Shown: piece after piece, positions 50,120 through 58,840 of the stretch
How the letters are laid out: every line of letters begins with the position of its first letter
How positions within the stretch are numbered: the stretch's first letter is position 1
Assembly: GCA_964246015.1 (NCBI GenBank)
Contig: CAXTPG010000003.1
Location: 1-64,000 of the forward strand
Origin: JBBROS01 sp964246015
GTDB taxonomy: Bacteria > Pseudomonadota > Alphaproteobacteria > Acetobacterales > Acetobacteraceae
DNA: 64,000 nt
Direction of reading: 5' to 3'
The notes under the pieces: generated by a model
Seen by the model: only the letters and a program-made list of their open reading frames with translations
Databases searched by the model: none
What the model was told of the DNA's origin: nothing
Translations under genes and position numbers: made by a program

Positions 50120-50764
50120 ATGATCCGCGACCGCACCGCAGCATCGCTGTTCGGCATCGTCCTGTATCCTTCGGTCGAGCCGATCGACCTGGGCGCGACG
50201 TTCGGCGTGCTGTCCATGGCGCGGCGGCTGCTGCCCGGCGTGCGCGCCGTCACGCTTGCGGCCCAGGCCGGGGAGGTCGTGCTTGCGGGGGGCCTGCGCG
50301 TCATGGCCGAGCACGCCCTGCCCTCCGCGCCGTTCCTGGATGTCGTCATCGTCACAGGCGGCGCGGGTTGGCCCGAGGCGTCGGCGGACCCGGCGATGCT
50401 TGCGTTCCTGCGGCGGCGCCCGGCGGGGATCGTCGCTTCGGTGTGCACCGGGGCCATGATCCTGCAGGCGGCCGGGCTGCTGGCGGGGAAGGCGGCGACG
50501 ACACGGCGGGTGGCGCTGGGGGCGGAGGCGCAGTCGCCGCTGTCGCGCCTGGATGACGGCCGGGAGGCGCTGGTGGTCGATGCCGGCGACGTCGTGACCG
50601 GCGGCGGCGTGTCCCTGGCGGCGGATGCCACGCTGCACCTGCTCGGCCGCCTGTACGGGGAGGAGGCGGCGCAGGATGTCGCGCGCGCCATCGAGTACGA
50701 CCGTGCCTGGGCCGCCAACCGCGCGGCGCTGCCCACCCTTGTTCCAACCGCCGAGGCCGCATGA
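50120..50764 (+). CDS. DJ-1/PfpI family protein
   Basis: A 214-residue protein of the class-I glutamine-amidotransferase-like fold (DJ-1/PfpI). The nucleophile elbow is VASVCTGAMIL, with Cys at about 109; VVIVTGGAGWPE and DVVTGGGVSLAADA are typical of the DUF4066/isonitrile-hydratase-like subgroup that is often fused to AraC regulators, although here no AraC domain follows. The start is uncertain: ATG 50120 is listed, GTG 50111 is possible. The stop overlaps the molybdopterin oxidoreductase start by four bases, so the two are co-translated; the shared role is unknown. Confidence 0.85.
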   Translation: MIRDRTAASLFGIVLYPSVEPIDLGATFGVLSMARRLLPGVRAVTLAAQAGEVVLAGGLRVMAEHALPSAPFLDVVIVTGGAGWPEASADPAMLAFLRRRPAGIVASVCTGAMILQAAGLLAGKAATTRRVALGAEAQSPLSRLDDGREALVVDAGDVVTGGGVSLAADATLHLLGRLYGEEAAQDVARAIEYDRAWAANRAALPTLVPTAEAA

Positions 50765-52875
50765 CCCTGGACGTCCGCAACAGCGTCTGCCCGCACGACT
50801 GCCCCAGCACCTGCGCACTGGAGGTGAACATCCACGCCGACGACGGCGGGGGCCGCCGGATCGGGACCCTGCGCGGCGCCCGCGACAACACGTACACGGC
50901 CGGCGTGATCTGCGCGAAGGTCGCCCGGTATGCCGAGCGCATCCACCACCCCGGCCGCCTGACGCGCCCGCTGATCCGCACGGGACCCAAGGGCAGCGGG
51001 CAATTCCGCGAGGCCACCTGGGACGAGGCGCTGGACCGCACCGCCGCCGCCTTCACCGACATCGCGGCCCGGCACGGCCCGGCCGCCATCTGGCCCTATT
51101 TCTTCGCCGGGACGATGGGGCTGGTGCAGCGCGACGGCATCCAGCGGTTGCGGCACGTGATGCGCTACTCCCGCCAGCACAGCACCATCTGCTCGACGGC
51201 GCAGGAGATGGGCTGGATGGCGGGCTTCGGGAAATATGGCGGCCCGGACCCGCGGGAGATGGCGGACGCGGACCTCATCGTCATGTGGGGCGGCAACCCC
51301 GTGTCGACCCAGGTCAACGTCATGACCCATGTGACGCGGGCCCGGAAGGAGCGGGGGGCGCAGTTCGTCGTCGTCGATCCCTATCGGACGCCCACGGCCG
51401 CGGCCGCCGACCTGCATCTGGCCGTGCGCCCCGGCACCGATGCCGCCCTCGCCTGCGCCGTCATGCACGTCGCTTTCCGGGACGGGTATGCGGACCGCGC
51501 CTACATGGACGCCCACACCGACGTGCCGGAGCGGCTGGAGGCGCATCTGCGGGAGCGGGGCCCGGCGTGGGCCAGCGGCATCACCGGGCTGTCGGTCGCC
51601 GAGATCGAGCACTTCGCCGCCCTGTATTGCCGGACCGATCGGGCGTTCCTGCGGATCGGCTACGGCTTTGCCCGCAGCCGCAACGGCTCCGTGTCGATGC
51701 ACGCCGTCACCTGCCTGCCGGCGGTGACCGGCAAGTGGGGGACCAGGGGCGCCGGCGCGTTCTGGAACAACCGCGGGACCGGCATCTATCATTGGGACAA
51801 GACGCTGATCGAGGGGCTGGACGCGGTCGATCCCGGCGTCCGGATGATGGACATGAGCCGCATCGGCGCCGTCCTGACCGGCGACCGGACGGAGCTGAAG
51901 GACGGCCCCCCGGTCCACGCCCTGTTCATCCAGAACACCAACCCCGTCGTCGTCGCCCCGGACAGCACCCGCGTCCGCCGCGGGTTCCTGCGCGACGACC
52001 TGTTCACCGTCGTGCACGAGCAGTTCATGACCGAAACCGCTGAAATGGCGGACGTCGTGCTGCCCGCGACCATGTTCCTGGAGCACGACGACCTCTATGG
52101 CGCCGGGGGGCACACGCATATCCAGATCGGGCCCAAGCTGATCGAGCCGCCGGGGGAGTGCCGCAGCAACCATGAGGTGTTGCAGGGGCTGGCGACACGG
52201 CTGGGCGCCCGCCATCGCGGTTTCGACATGACGGCGATGGAGATCGTGGATGCGACCCTGCGCGCATCCGGCTGGCCCGGCGCCGAGGCGGTGATCGCCG
52301 CCAAGTGGATCGACGCCGTCGACAGCTTCGAGAACAGCCATTTCCTGACGGGCTTCGGCTGGCCCGACAAGCGGTTCCGCTTCGCGCCGGACTGGGCCGG
52401 GCTGGGACCGAACGCGGCGGGGATGCCGGCCTTGCCGGATCATTGGGCCGCGACGGATGCGGCGACCACGTACCATCCGTTCCGCCTGGTCGCCGCCCCG
52501 GCCCGCAACTTCCTGAACACGAGCTTCACCGAGACGCCCAGCAGCCGGAAGCGCGAGGGCCGCCCCACGGCGCTGATCCACCCCGCCGATGCCGAGTGCC
52601 TGGGGGTGGTCGACGGCGGCCGGGTCGTGCTGGGCAATCGCCAGGGCGAGGTCATGGTCGACGTGCGCATCGCCGACGGCATGCAGCCCGGCACCATCGT
52701 CGTGGAAAGCGTGTGGCCGAATGCCGATTTCGCGCACGGCATGGGGATCAACGTGCTGACGAGCGACGCGCCGGCGTCCCCCAACGGCGGCGCCGTGTTC
52801 CACGACACGGCGGTATGGGTGCGGGCGCTGACGGCGGTGCAGACGACGGGGGCGGATCTGCTGGCGGCCGAGTAG
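50761..52875 (+). CDS. Molybdopterin-dependent oxidoreductase
   Basis: A 704-residue enzyme of the DMSO-reductase superfamily. An N-terminal 4Fe-4S site is formed by Cys residues in CPHDCPSTC and ICAKVARYAERIHHP; Mo-bis-MGD domains follow, with DLIVMWGGNPVSTQ, AVTCLPAVTGKWGTRGAG, FIQNTNPVVVAP and the C-terminal binding domain (about 590-704, with PADAECLGVVDGGRVVLGN). No Tat signal is seen, so it is likely cytoplasmic. No partner electron-transfer subunits are adjacent. The substrate is unknown; close relatives are usually annotated only as molybdopterin oxidoreductase. Confidence 0.93.
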   Translation: MTLDVRNSVCPHDCPSTCALEVNIHADDGGGRRIGTLRGARDNTYTAGVICAKVARYAERIHHPGRLTRPLIRTGPKGSGQFREATWDEALDRTAAAFTDIAARHGPAAIWPYFFAGTMGLVQRDGIQRLRHVMRYSRQHSTICSTAQEMGWMAGFGKYGGPDPREMADADLIVMWGGNPVSTQVNVMTHVTRARKERGAQFVVVDPYRTPTAAAADLHLAVRPGTDAALACAVMHVAFRDGYADRAYMDAHTDVPERLEAHLRERGPAWASGITGLSVAEIEHFAALYCRTDRAFLRIGYGFARSRNGSVSMHAVTCLPAVTGKWGTRGAGAFWNNRGTGIYHWDKTLIEGLDAVDPGVRMMDMSRIGAVLTGDRTELKDGPPVHALFIQNTNPVVVAPDSTRVRRGFLRDDLFTVVHEQFMTETAEMADVVLPATMFLEHDDLYGAGGHTHIQIGPKLIEPPGECRSNHEVLQGLATRLGARHRGFDMTAMEIVDATLRASGWPGAEAVIAAKWIDAVDSFENSHFLTGFGWPDKRFRFAPDWAGLGPNAAGMPALPDHWAATDAATTYHPFRLVAAPARNFLNTSFTETPSSRKREGRPTALIHPADAECLGVVDGGRVVLGNRQGEVMVDVRIADGMQPGTIVVESVWPNADFAHGMGINVLTSDAPASPNGGAVFHDTAVWVRALTAVQTTGADLLAAE

Positions 52876-52946
52876 ATGCACTCGGGTGCTACGAAGAATG
52901 ACAGGCTCTGCGCTTGAGGCGGCGGGGAACGCTGCGCTCGTCCGCC

Positions 52947-53330
52947 CTATGCCGCGTGCGCCTGCAGATCCTCCAGCCGGCACCAAGCCAACGCCGCCTC
53001 ATGCGTCGCCCGCAGCACCACGCGGGGCGCGCAGCCGGCCTCCAGCGCCTCGGCCCAGCGGGGTGCGCACAGGCACCACTGGTCGCCGGCCACCAGCCCC
53101 GGGAAGCCGTACTGCGGATGCGGCGTGCTGAGGTCATTGCCGCGGTCCCGGCTGAAGGCCAGGAACTCGGCCGTCATCACCGCGCACACCGTGTGGCTGC
53201 CCACGTCCTGCGGTCCCGTCTCGCAGCAGCCCGTCCGCGTGAAACCGGTCCGAGGGTCCAGCGAGCACATTTCCAGCACGCCGCCCAGCACGTTGCGCGC
53301 CCGGCCGCTCCCGGTGCTGTCGAGGGGCAT
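52947..53330 (-). CDS. DUF2237 family protein
   Basis: A 127-residue protein with the Cys-rich pattern of DUF2237: NVLGGVLEMCSLDPRTGF, GCCETGPQDVGSHTVCAVMT, FLAFSRDRGNDLSTP and GLVAGDQWCLCAPRW. The many conserved Cys and the His suggest metal binding, but the function of the family is unknown. It ends near the oxidoreductase gene, with convergent orientation, and starts four bases from the HpaI-type aldolase stop. Confidence 0.88.
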   Translation of the reverse strand: MPLDSTGSGRARNVLGGVLEMCSLDPRTGFTRTGCCETGPQDVGSHTVCAVMTAEFLAFSRDRGNDLSTPHPQYGFPGLVAGDQWCLCAPRWAEALEAGCAPRVVLRATHEAALAWCRLEDLQAHAA

Positions 53331-53334
53331 AGCC

Positions 53335-54117
53335 CTAGTCCTCCAACGCCCGGCGCACGCCCGTGGTCCAGGCCCCGGCCGCCGCCGCCAGGAAGCCGAT
53401 ATCGGTCTGCGTCGTCAGGAACAGCGCGCCGCGCCGCACCGCCGCCGCCTGGCGCGCGACATCGCGGTTGCCGCCGCAGCCCGCGAAGATGCCGTGCCGG
53501 CGCGCCGCGGCGATCACGCGGTCCTGCGCGTCGATGATGGCCGGGTCGTCGAACTGCCCGGGCTTTCCCATGTTCGCCAGCAGGTCGTTGCTGCCGACAT
53601 GCAGCACGTCGATCCCGGGCACGGCGGCGATCTCATCCACGTTGGCCAGGCCCTCCGTCGTCTCGATCATCAGCACCAGCAGGCAGACCGCGTTCAGTTG
53701 CGGCACGCTTTCGGTCAGCGGGACCGCACGATAGTCGAAATGCGGGTAGCCGCCCACCACGGACCGGGTTCCGATGGGCGCGAACTTGCAGACATCGACC
53801 GCGCGCCGGGCCTGGGCGGCGGTGCTCACGTCGGGATAGACGATCCCGGTCACGCCGTTGTCCAGCAGCAGCGACACGTCGGGGTCGTCGATGCCGCGCA
53901 CCCGCACCAGCGGGGCGACGCCGATCGCGAGCGCCACCTGGGCGATGTGGATGATCGTCTCGATCCCGAACACCGAGTGCTGCGTGTCGATGAAGATGAA
54001 GTCGTGCCCGGTCGCCTTCGCGATCCGCGCGATGTCGCCGGAGCGGCCCATCCGGACGGTCATGCCCAGCGACGCCTCGCCCCGTTCCATGCGGGCGCGG
54101 ACGGGGTTGACGAGCAC
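53335..54117 (-). CDS. HpcH/HpaI family aldolase
   Basis: A 260-residue class II pyruvate aldolase. The metal- and pyruvate-binding pattern is visible: DFIFIDTQHSVFG, LVRVRGIDDPDV, VLMIETTEGLANVDEIAAVPG and LHVGSNDLLANMG. Such enzymes cleave 4-hydroxy-2-oxo acids to pyruvate plus an aldehyde in aromatic catabolism. It follows a solute-binding protein gene by five bases. With the divergent racemase-like and amidohydrolase genes, it suggests a small catabolic cluster. Confidence 0.9.
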   Translation of the reverse strand: MLVNPVRARMERGEASLGMTVRMGRSGDIARIAKATGHDFIFIDTQHSVFGIETIIHIAQVALAIGVAPLVRVRGIDDPDVSLLLDNGVTGIVYPDVSTAAQARRAVDVCKFAPIGTRSVVGGYPHFDYRAVPLTESVPQLNAVCLLVLMIETTEGLANVDEIAAVPGIDVLHVGSNDLLANMGKPGQFDDPAIIDAQDRVIAAARRHGIFAGCGGNRDVARQAAAVRRGALFLTTQTDIGFLAAAAGAWTTGVRRALED

Positions 54118-54122
54118 CGCCG

Positions 54123-55133
54123 TCAGCTCCCGTCCAGGTGGTGCGCCTCGGGCAGGAACATGTCCTTCCAGGAGTTCGGCATGGTCTTGATGCGGCCGGT
54201 GTCGTGCATGAAGCGCACCATCGTCATCATGTTGGCGGGGGTCGGCGTATAGACGATATCGGGGTCCGTGATCATCGCCACCAGCTCCTCCGCGGTGCTG
54301 CGCTTGTCGCCCGACAGAGTGCGGTAGATCTCGGCCGCCTCGGTCGGGCGGGCGCGGATGAAGGCGTTGGCGTCCTCGTGCGCCGCGAACACGGCGCGGC
54401 AGATGGTCGGGTTCGCCTTCTGGAACGCCTCGGTCGTCACCTGGATCCCGTTCGTGTGCGGGCCGCCCAGCAGGTCGTAGGTCTTGAGGATGGGGCGCAT
54501 TCCGGCCGCCAGTTCGTAGTACTGGAACGGCGCCACGCAGAAATGGGTCGTGATCTCGGACCGGCCGGACAGCATCGCGATGAGGGCGTCGGGGTGGCCC
54601 AGGCTCACCGTCAGCGGATCCAGCCGCTCATATTCGGCGCGCCCCCACTGTTTGGCGGCCGCCATCTGCAGCATCATCGCCTGCAACGAGATCTTCTGCG
54701 TCGGCACCGCGACCCGGTCCGATTGGCCGAGATCCACGATCGACTTCACGGCCGGGTTCCGGGTCATCAGCACGTATGGCATCGACTGCACGGTGCACAG
54801 CGCCCGCACGGGCCGCGAGGTGCGGGACGTCCGCTCCCACAGCGTCGCCAGCGCGGGGGTGGCGATGTTCACGAACTCCATGTTTCCGCTCAGCAGCGCC
54901 TCGTTCAGCGCGCCCGGGCCGGACATCGACGTCCATTCGACCTTCAGCGCCGGCAATCCGCCGGATGCGGCGTGCTTCTCGATCAGCCGCAGCGATTCCA
55001 TCACCATCTGCGGCAGGAACGGCAGGCCGTACTGCTTCCCCAGGCGGATCTGCGCCACCTCGGCCTGCGCCGAATGCCCCAGCGCGGGTGCCGCGAGCAC
55101 CCCGCCCAGCGCCGCGCGTCGTGTCAGGACCAT
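54123..55133 (-). CDS. ABC-type solute-binding protein (NMT1/SsuA-like), orphan
   Basis: A 336-residue periplasmic binding protein with a Tat-like signal (MVLTRRAALGGVLAAPALG, cut near AQA-EVA). The fold resembles NMT1/TauA/SsuA substrate-binding proteins: SGPGALNEALLSGNMEFVNIATPAL and PYVLMTRNPAVKSIVDL. GGAG six bases upstream supports ATG 55133. No ABC permease or ATPase gene is adjacent, so it must work with components elsewhere. It is transcribed with the HpaI-type aldolase gene, which suggests that the ligand feeds that pathway. Confidence 0.88.
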   Translation of the reverse strand: MVLTRRAALGGVLAAPALGHSAQAEVAQIRLGKQYGLPFLPQMVMESLRLIEKHAASGGLPALKVEWTSMSGPGALNEALLSGNMEFVNIATPALATLWERTSRTSRPVRALCTVQSMPYVLMTRNPAVKSIVDLGQSDRVAVPTQKISLQAMMLQMAAAKQWGRAEYERLDPLTVSLGHPDALIAMLSGRSEITTHFCVAPFQYYELAAGMRPILKTYDLLGGPHTNGIQVTTEAFQKANPTICRAVFAAHEDANAFIRARPTEAAEIYRTLSGDKRSTAEELVAMITDPDIVYTPTPANMMTMVRFMHDTGRIKTMPNSWKDMFLPEAHHLDGS

Positions 55134-55236
55134 GGACGTCTCCGATTTTTGCGACACTCTCCGCCTGCCCGGCGCGGTTTGGCAAGGCCGCCGGACCGGC
55201 GCATGATGACGACGCCCGAACCCGACGGAGACCGTC

Positions 55237-55935
55237 ATGGCGCCCGACACCGCCCTCCCCGCTACCGCACTGATCGTCATGCCCGCCAGCAACACGACCC
55301 TGATGCCCGAGTTGGCAACGCTGATGCCCGGCTTTCCCACCCAGATCGCCGCCCGCGTCGTCCGCCCGCCCCGCCCGCTTACCGCCGACGACATCCCCGA
55401 ATACGGCGACGCGACCGTGGCCGCCGCCGCCCCCTATACCCACACGCATCCCTCCGTCGTGGTCTATGGCTGCACCGCCGCCGGGTTCCTGGCCGGCGCC
55501 GCGGGCAACCAGGCGATCGTCGACCGCCTGGCGCAGCAGACCGGCGCGCCCGTCGTCAGCACCGCCGGCGCCATGATCGAGGCCCTGCGCCACTCCGGCG
55601 CGCGCCGTGTGGCGGTCCTGACGCCCTACCTGAAGGACGTCAACGACGGCCTGGTCGCCTACGTGCAGGCGGCCGGCATCGAGGTGGGCGTGCTCGACAG
55701 CTTCCTGTGCCCGACCATGGACGCGCTGTGCGCCGTCACCGCGGACGAGGTCGAGGCGCGCGCCCTGGCGATGGACGTGTCCGGCTGCGACGCCCTGTTC
55801 ATCGCGTGCTCGCAGCTTCCCACCCTGCCCGTCCTGGACAGCCTGCGCGACCGGCTCGGCATCCCCGTCTGGTCCTCCATTTCCGCCACCGCGTGGCAGG
55901 CGGAGCGCATGCGGCCGATCGCCAGGGCAGCCTGA
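55237..55935 (+). CDS. Asp/Glu racemase superfamily protein, maleate isomerase/arylmalonate decarboxylase-like
   Basis: A 232-residue protein of the Asp/Glu/hydantoin racemase fold. The two catalytic Cys positions are visible: VVVYGCTAAGF (about 77) and LFIACSQLPTLP (about 189), with VMPASNTTLMPE near the start and SSISATAWQ near the end. This pattern fits maleate cis-trans isomerases and arylmalonate decarboxylases. It is divergent from the binding-protein gene and followed two bases later by an amidohydrolase, so the two likely act in sequence on a dicarboxylate. Confidence 0.86.
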   Translation: MAPDTALPATALIVMPASNTTLMPELATLMPGFPTQIAARVVRPPRPLTADDIPEYGDATVAAAAPYTHTHPSVVVYGCTAAGFLAGAAGNQAIVDRLAQQTGAPVVSTAGAMIEALRHSGARRVAVLTPYLKDVNDGLVAYVQAAGIEVGVLDSFLCPTMDALCAVTADEVEARALAMDVSGCDALFIACSQLPTLPVLDSLRDRLGIPVWSSISATAWQAERMRPIARAA

Positions 55936-55937
55936 CG

Positions 55938-56813
55938 ATGACCGACCCGGATGCGGGGCGCGAACCCGCCTTCGCCGCCCCGCCCCACGCCTGCGACGCC
56001 CACTTCCACGTGTTCGGGGCCGAGGGCGAGTATCCCTACGACGCCTCCGACCTCCGTTACAGGCCGCCGCACGCGCCCTTGTCCGAATACATGGCGCTCG
56101 CGCGCCGCATCGGCTTCACCCGCTTCGTCTTCGTCCAGCCCAGCGCCTACGGCATGGACAATTCCTGCATGCTCGACGCCATGCTCGAAACCGGCCCCGA
56201 ACTCTGCCGCGGCATCGTCCATCTGGACGAACGCACCGCGGCCGACGACGAGATCGCGTCCATGCATGCGATCGGGGTCCGCGGCGTCCGCATCAACGTG
56301 TCCCCCGTGAAGAAGCCGGAGTCCGGGTTCGCCGACGCCCTGCGCCCCCGCATCACGGCCCTCGCCGACCGGTTGCGGCCCTTCGGCTGGCATATCGACT
56401 TCCTGCTGCCCGGCTGGCTGATCACCGAGTTGCTGGCCACCCTGCATGCGCTGCCGGTGCCGTTCTCCGTCGCCCACATGGGCCTGTTCCCCGCGGCGGG
56501 CGGCCCGGACCAGCCGGGGTTCCAGGACTTCCTGCGCCTTGCCGCCGACGGCTCCGGCCGCTGCTGGCCGAAGCTGACGGGCATCTACCGTTTCAGCACC
56601 GACCCGGGCTTCGCCGACGTCGCCCCCTTCGCCCGCGCGCTGATCGATACGGCGCCGGACCAGCTCATCTGGGGCAGCGACTATCCCCACCTCTCGTTCC
56701 ACGACCGCGTCGGCACCATCCAGCTCTACAACATGCTGGGAACCTGGGCGCCCGATCCCGCCATGCGGCAGCGCATCCTTGCCGACAACCCGGCACGCCT
56801 GTTCGACTTCTGA
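55938..56813 (+). CDS. Amidohydrolase family protein, 2-pyrone-4,6-dicarboxylate hydrolase-like
   Basis: A 291-residue metal-dependent hydrolase with a TIM barrel. The metal motif CDAHFHVFG (about 19-27), a late Asp in WGSDYPHLSFHD (about 240) and the helix-rich middle part fit the PDC-hydrolase (LigI)-like branch. PDC hydrolase opens a lactone in the protocatechuate 4,5-cleavage pathway, but the branch contains other lactonases as well. It follows the racemase-like gene by two bases. The copper chaperone gene starts 20 bases later. Confidence 0.87.
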   Translation: MTDPDAGREPAFAAPPHACDAHFHVFGAEGEYPYDASDLRYRPPHAPLSEYMALARRIGFTRFVFVQPSAYGMDNSCMLDAMLETGPELCRGIVHLDERTAADDEIASMHAIGVRGVRINVSPVKKPESGFADALRPRITALADRLRPFGWHIDFLLPGWLITELLATLHALPVPFSVAHMGLFPAAGGPDQPGFQDFLRLAADGSGRCWPKLTGIYRFSTDPGFADVAPFARALIDTAPDQLIWGSDYPHLSFHDRVGTIQLYNMLGTWAPDPAMRQRILADNPARLFDF

Positions 56814-56833
56814 CCGCCGGAGACCCGCACCGC

Positions 56834-57274
56834 ATGTTCCGCTTCCTGCTCGCCGCCCTTCTGCTCGCCCCCCTCGCCGCGCACGCCGCCGACGTCACCG
56901 TCACGGACGCCTTCAGCCGCGCGACGCCGGGCAGCGGCCCCGGTGCCGCCTACCTCACCATCAAGGGCGGCGACGGGCCCGACCGCCTGCTCTCCGTCAC
57001 CTCCCCGCGCGCCCGCAAGGTTGCGCTGCACAGCATGGCCATGCAGGGCGACGTGATGCGCATGCGCGAGCTCGACGCCATCGACGTGCCGGCGGGCGCC
57101 ACCGTGAAGCTCGGCCCCGGCGGCCTGCACATGATGCTGGAAGGGCTTTCATCGCCCCTCAAGCCCGGCGAATCCGTGCCGCTGGTGCTGACGTTCGAGC
57201 GTGGCGGAGAGCGCCGGGTGGACGCGACCGTCGGCGCGGTTGGTGCGACCGCCCCCGCCCGCCATGTGCATTGA
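56834..57274 (+). CDS. Periplasmic copper chaperone PCu(A)C family
   Basis: A 146-residue periplasmic protein with a signal peptide (MFRFLLAALLLAPLAAHA, then ADVTV). The copper motif H-x-M-x-n-M-x-H-M is seen as HSMAMQGDVMRMREL and GLHMMLEGL. PCu(A)C delivers copper to cytochrome oxidase. The C-terminal HVH could also bind copper. No oxidase genes are close. The cluster upstream appears unrelated. Confidence 0.92.
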   Translation: MFRFLLAALLLAPLAAHAADVTVTDAFSRATPGSGPGAAYLTIKGGDGPDRLLSVTSPRARKVALHSMAMQGDVMRMRELDAIDVPAGATVKLGPGGLHMMLEGLSSPLKPGESVPLVLTFERGGERRVDATVGAVGATAPARHVH

Positions 57275-57350
57275 AGGGTCGTTGAAACAGGGCAGGCAAA
57301 GCCTCTGCCTTTGACCCGCTGGGGCCGCGGGCCTCAGGCCCCGCTCACGT

Positions 57351-58169
57351 TCAGCGTTCGGCGGGCTCGAGGCCTCGCCAACCGCGTGCTGCCGCGGCGA
57401 CAACCGCGATGGCGTCGCGGGAACCGGCGTCTGCGCCCTTCTCGAAATCGTCGCCCGCGACCGCCATCTGGTTGGTGACGTGGGCGAAGCACAGCACGGG
57501 CCGGCGGCGGGCCATGGCGAAGGCATACAGCGCCGCCGCCTCCATCTCGACCGCCAGCACCCCCGCCGCCCGGGCCGCCGCGATTTCGGACTCCGTCTCG
57601 CGATACGGCGCGTCCGTCGTCCAGGACCGGCCCCGATGCACGCGCACCGGGGCGTGACGCAGCGCCGCCATCGCCGCGTCCGCCAACATCCGGTCCGCCC
57701 GCGCCGCCACGTCCGGCCCGATATAATGGTCGCTCGTGCCCTCGTCGCGTAACGCCTCATCGATGAGAACGAAGTAGGGAGGCGGATCGGGGTCGTCAGG
57801 CGGCCCCGCCGGCAAGACCTGTCCGGCCGAGGTGACGCTCACCAGAAGCCTGCACCCGGAGGCGAATAGTTGCTCGGCGACCAGCACCGCGAACGGCGCT
57901 CCCACGGCGCAGCCCAGCACGCCGATGCACTCCCCCGCATGGTCGAACTCATCCAGCGTGGTATGGTAGCACGCCCAGCCCGGGCTGGGACGCGCACGAC
58001 CGTCTGCCCTAATCTGGCGGACGATGTCCCCGTCGGGGTCGAGCAGGCACACCTCCGGCACCGGGACGTCCGGGATGCCCTTCTGCCGCCGTGCCTCACG
58101 CAACAGGTTCTCCGGCCGGAACACCGAGGGCGCGCCCCGGTCCCTCGCCATCCGGAACGCATGATCCAA
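57351..58169 (-). CDS. Nucleoside phosphorylase family protein
   Basis: A 272-residue protein of the PNP/UDP phosphorylase fold: SVTSAGQVLPAG, LIDEALRDEGTSDHYI, and the base-binding GVLAVEMEAAALYAFA segment near 208. An N-terminal stretch (RMARDRGAPSVFRPENLL) resembles uridine-phosphorylase-like proteins of unknown specificity. It may cleave a nucleoside to base and ribose phosphate. The start (58169, or ATG 58151) is only 11 bases from the divergent DoxX-like gene, so promoters overlap coding sequence. Confidence 0.85.
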   Translation of the reverse strand: MDHAFRMARDRGAPSVFRPENLLREARRQKGIPDVPVPEVCLLDPDGDIVRQIRADGRARPSPGWACYHTTLDEFDHAGECIGVLGCAVGAPFAVLVAEQLFASGCRLLVSVTSAGQVLPAGPPDDPDPPPYFVLIDEALRDEGTSDHYIGPDVAARADRMLADAAMAALRHAPVRVHRGRSWTTDAPYRETESEIAAARAAGVLAVEMEAAALYAFAMARRRPVLCFAHVTNQMAVAGDDFEKGADAGSRDAIAVVAAAARGWRGLEPAER

Positions 58170-58180
58170 GGAGCATCTCC

Positions 58181-58825
58181 GTGAGAACGACGCCGATCGA
58201 CGACAGCCTGCACTTCCTGATCGGGGACACGCCCGACCACAACGCGCTCGGCATCGCGAAATACGTGCTGGTGCTGGCCTATGCCGCGCTGCTGCTGGGC
58301 AGCGTGGCAGTGGCCGCCCATAACCTGTCCCGCGACCCGGCGCAACGCAGCGCCCGGCACGTCACCATCTGGCTGTTCCGATTGCTGATCGGCACCATGT
58401 GGTTCCAGGGGTCGCTCTGGAAGCTGCCGTTGCCGGTGTCCGGCGGCTTCGCCTACTGGACCGGCCAGCTTGTGGAACACTCCGCCTATCCCTGGCACGC
58501 GGCGCTCGTGCGCGACGTGCTGCTGCCGAACATCCATCTGCTCGATCCCGTCGTATGGCTGACGGAGTCGTTCCTCGGCATAGCGCTGATGCTGGGCGTC
58601 GCAGTGCGGCTCGCGGGTGTCGTGGGGATCCTGTTCATGCTGAACCTGTGGATCGGGCTGTACCGCAACGACATCGAATGGCCATGGAACTACCTGTTCC
58701 TGGCGATGGTCCACGCGTATTTCCTGATGGACCGCGCCGGCCTCAGCCTCGGGCTCGATGCCGTGCTCGCCCGTGCCCAGGCGCCCGTCGGCGCCGTCCG
58801 CCGCCTGCTGCGCGCCGCAGCCTGA
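58181..58825 (+). CDS. DoxX/DoxD-like membrane protein
   Basis: A 214-residue integral membrane protein with about five or six hydrophobic segments. WLFRLLIGTMWFQGSLWKLP, ESFLGIALMLGVAVRLAG and AMVHAYFLMDRAGLS resemble DoxX/thiosulfate:quinone oxidoreductase small-subunit-like proteins. The GTG at 58181 has AAGGAG eight bases upstream. It directly precedes an ABC binding-protein gene, ATPase gene and permease gene, all close or overlapping, so it likely belongs to that transport operon, perhaps in redox handling of the substrate; that is inference. Confidence 0.78.
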   Translation: MRTTPIDDSLHFLIGDTPDHNALGIAKYVLVLAYAALLLGSVAVAAHNLSRDPAQRSARHVTIWLFRLLIGTMWFQGSLWKLPLPVSGGFAYWTGQLVEHSAYPWHAALVRDVLLPNIHLLDPVVWLTESFLGIALMLGVAVRLAGVVGILFMLNLWIGLYRNDIEWPWNYLFLAMVHAYFLMDRAGLSLGLDAVLARAQAPVGAVRRLLRAAA

Positions 58826-58840
58826 ATCCCGGAGTCCGCC

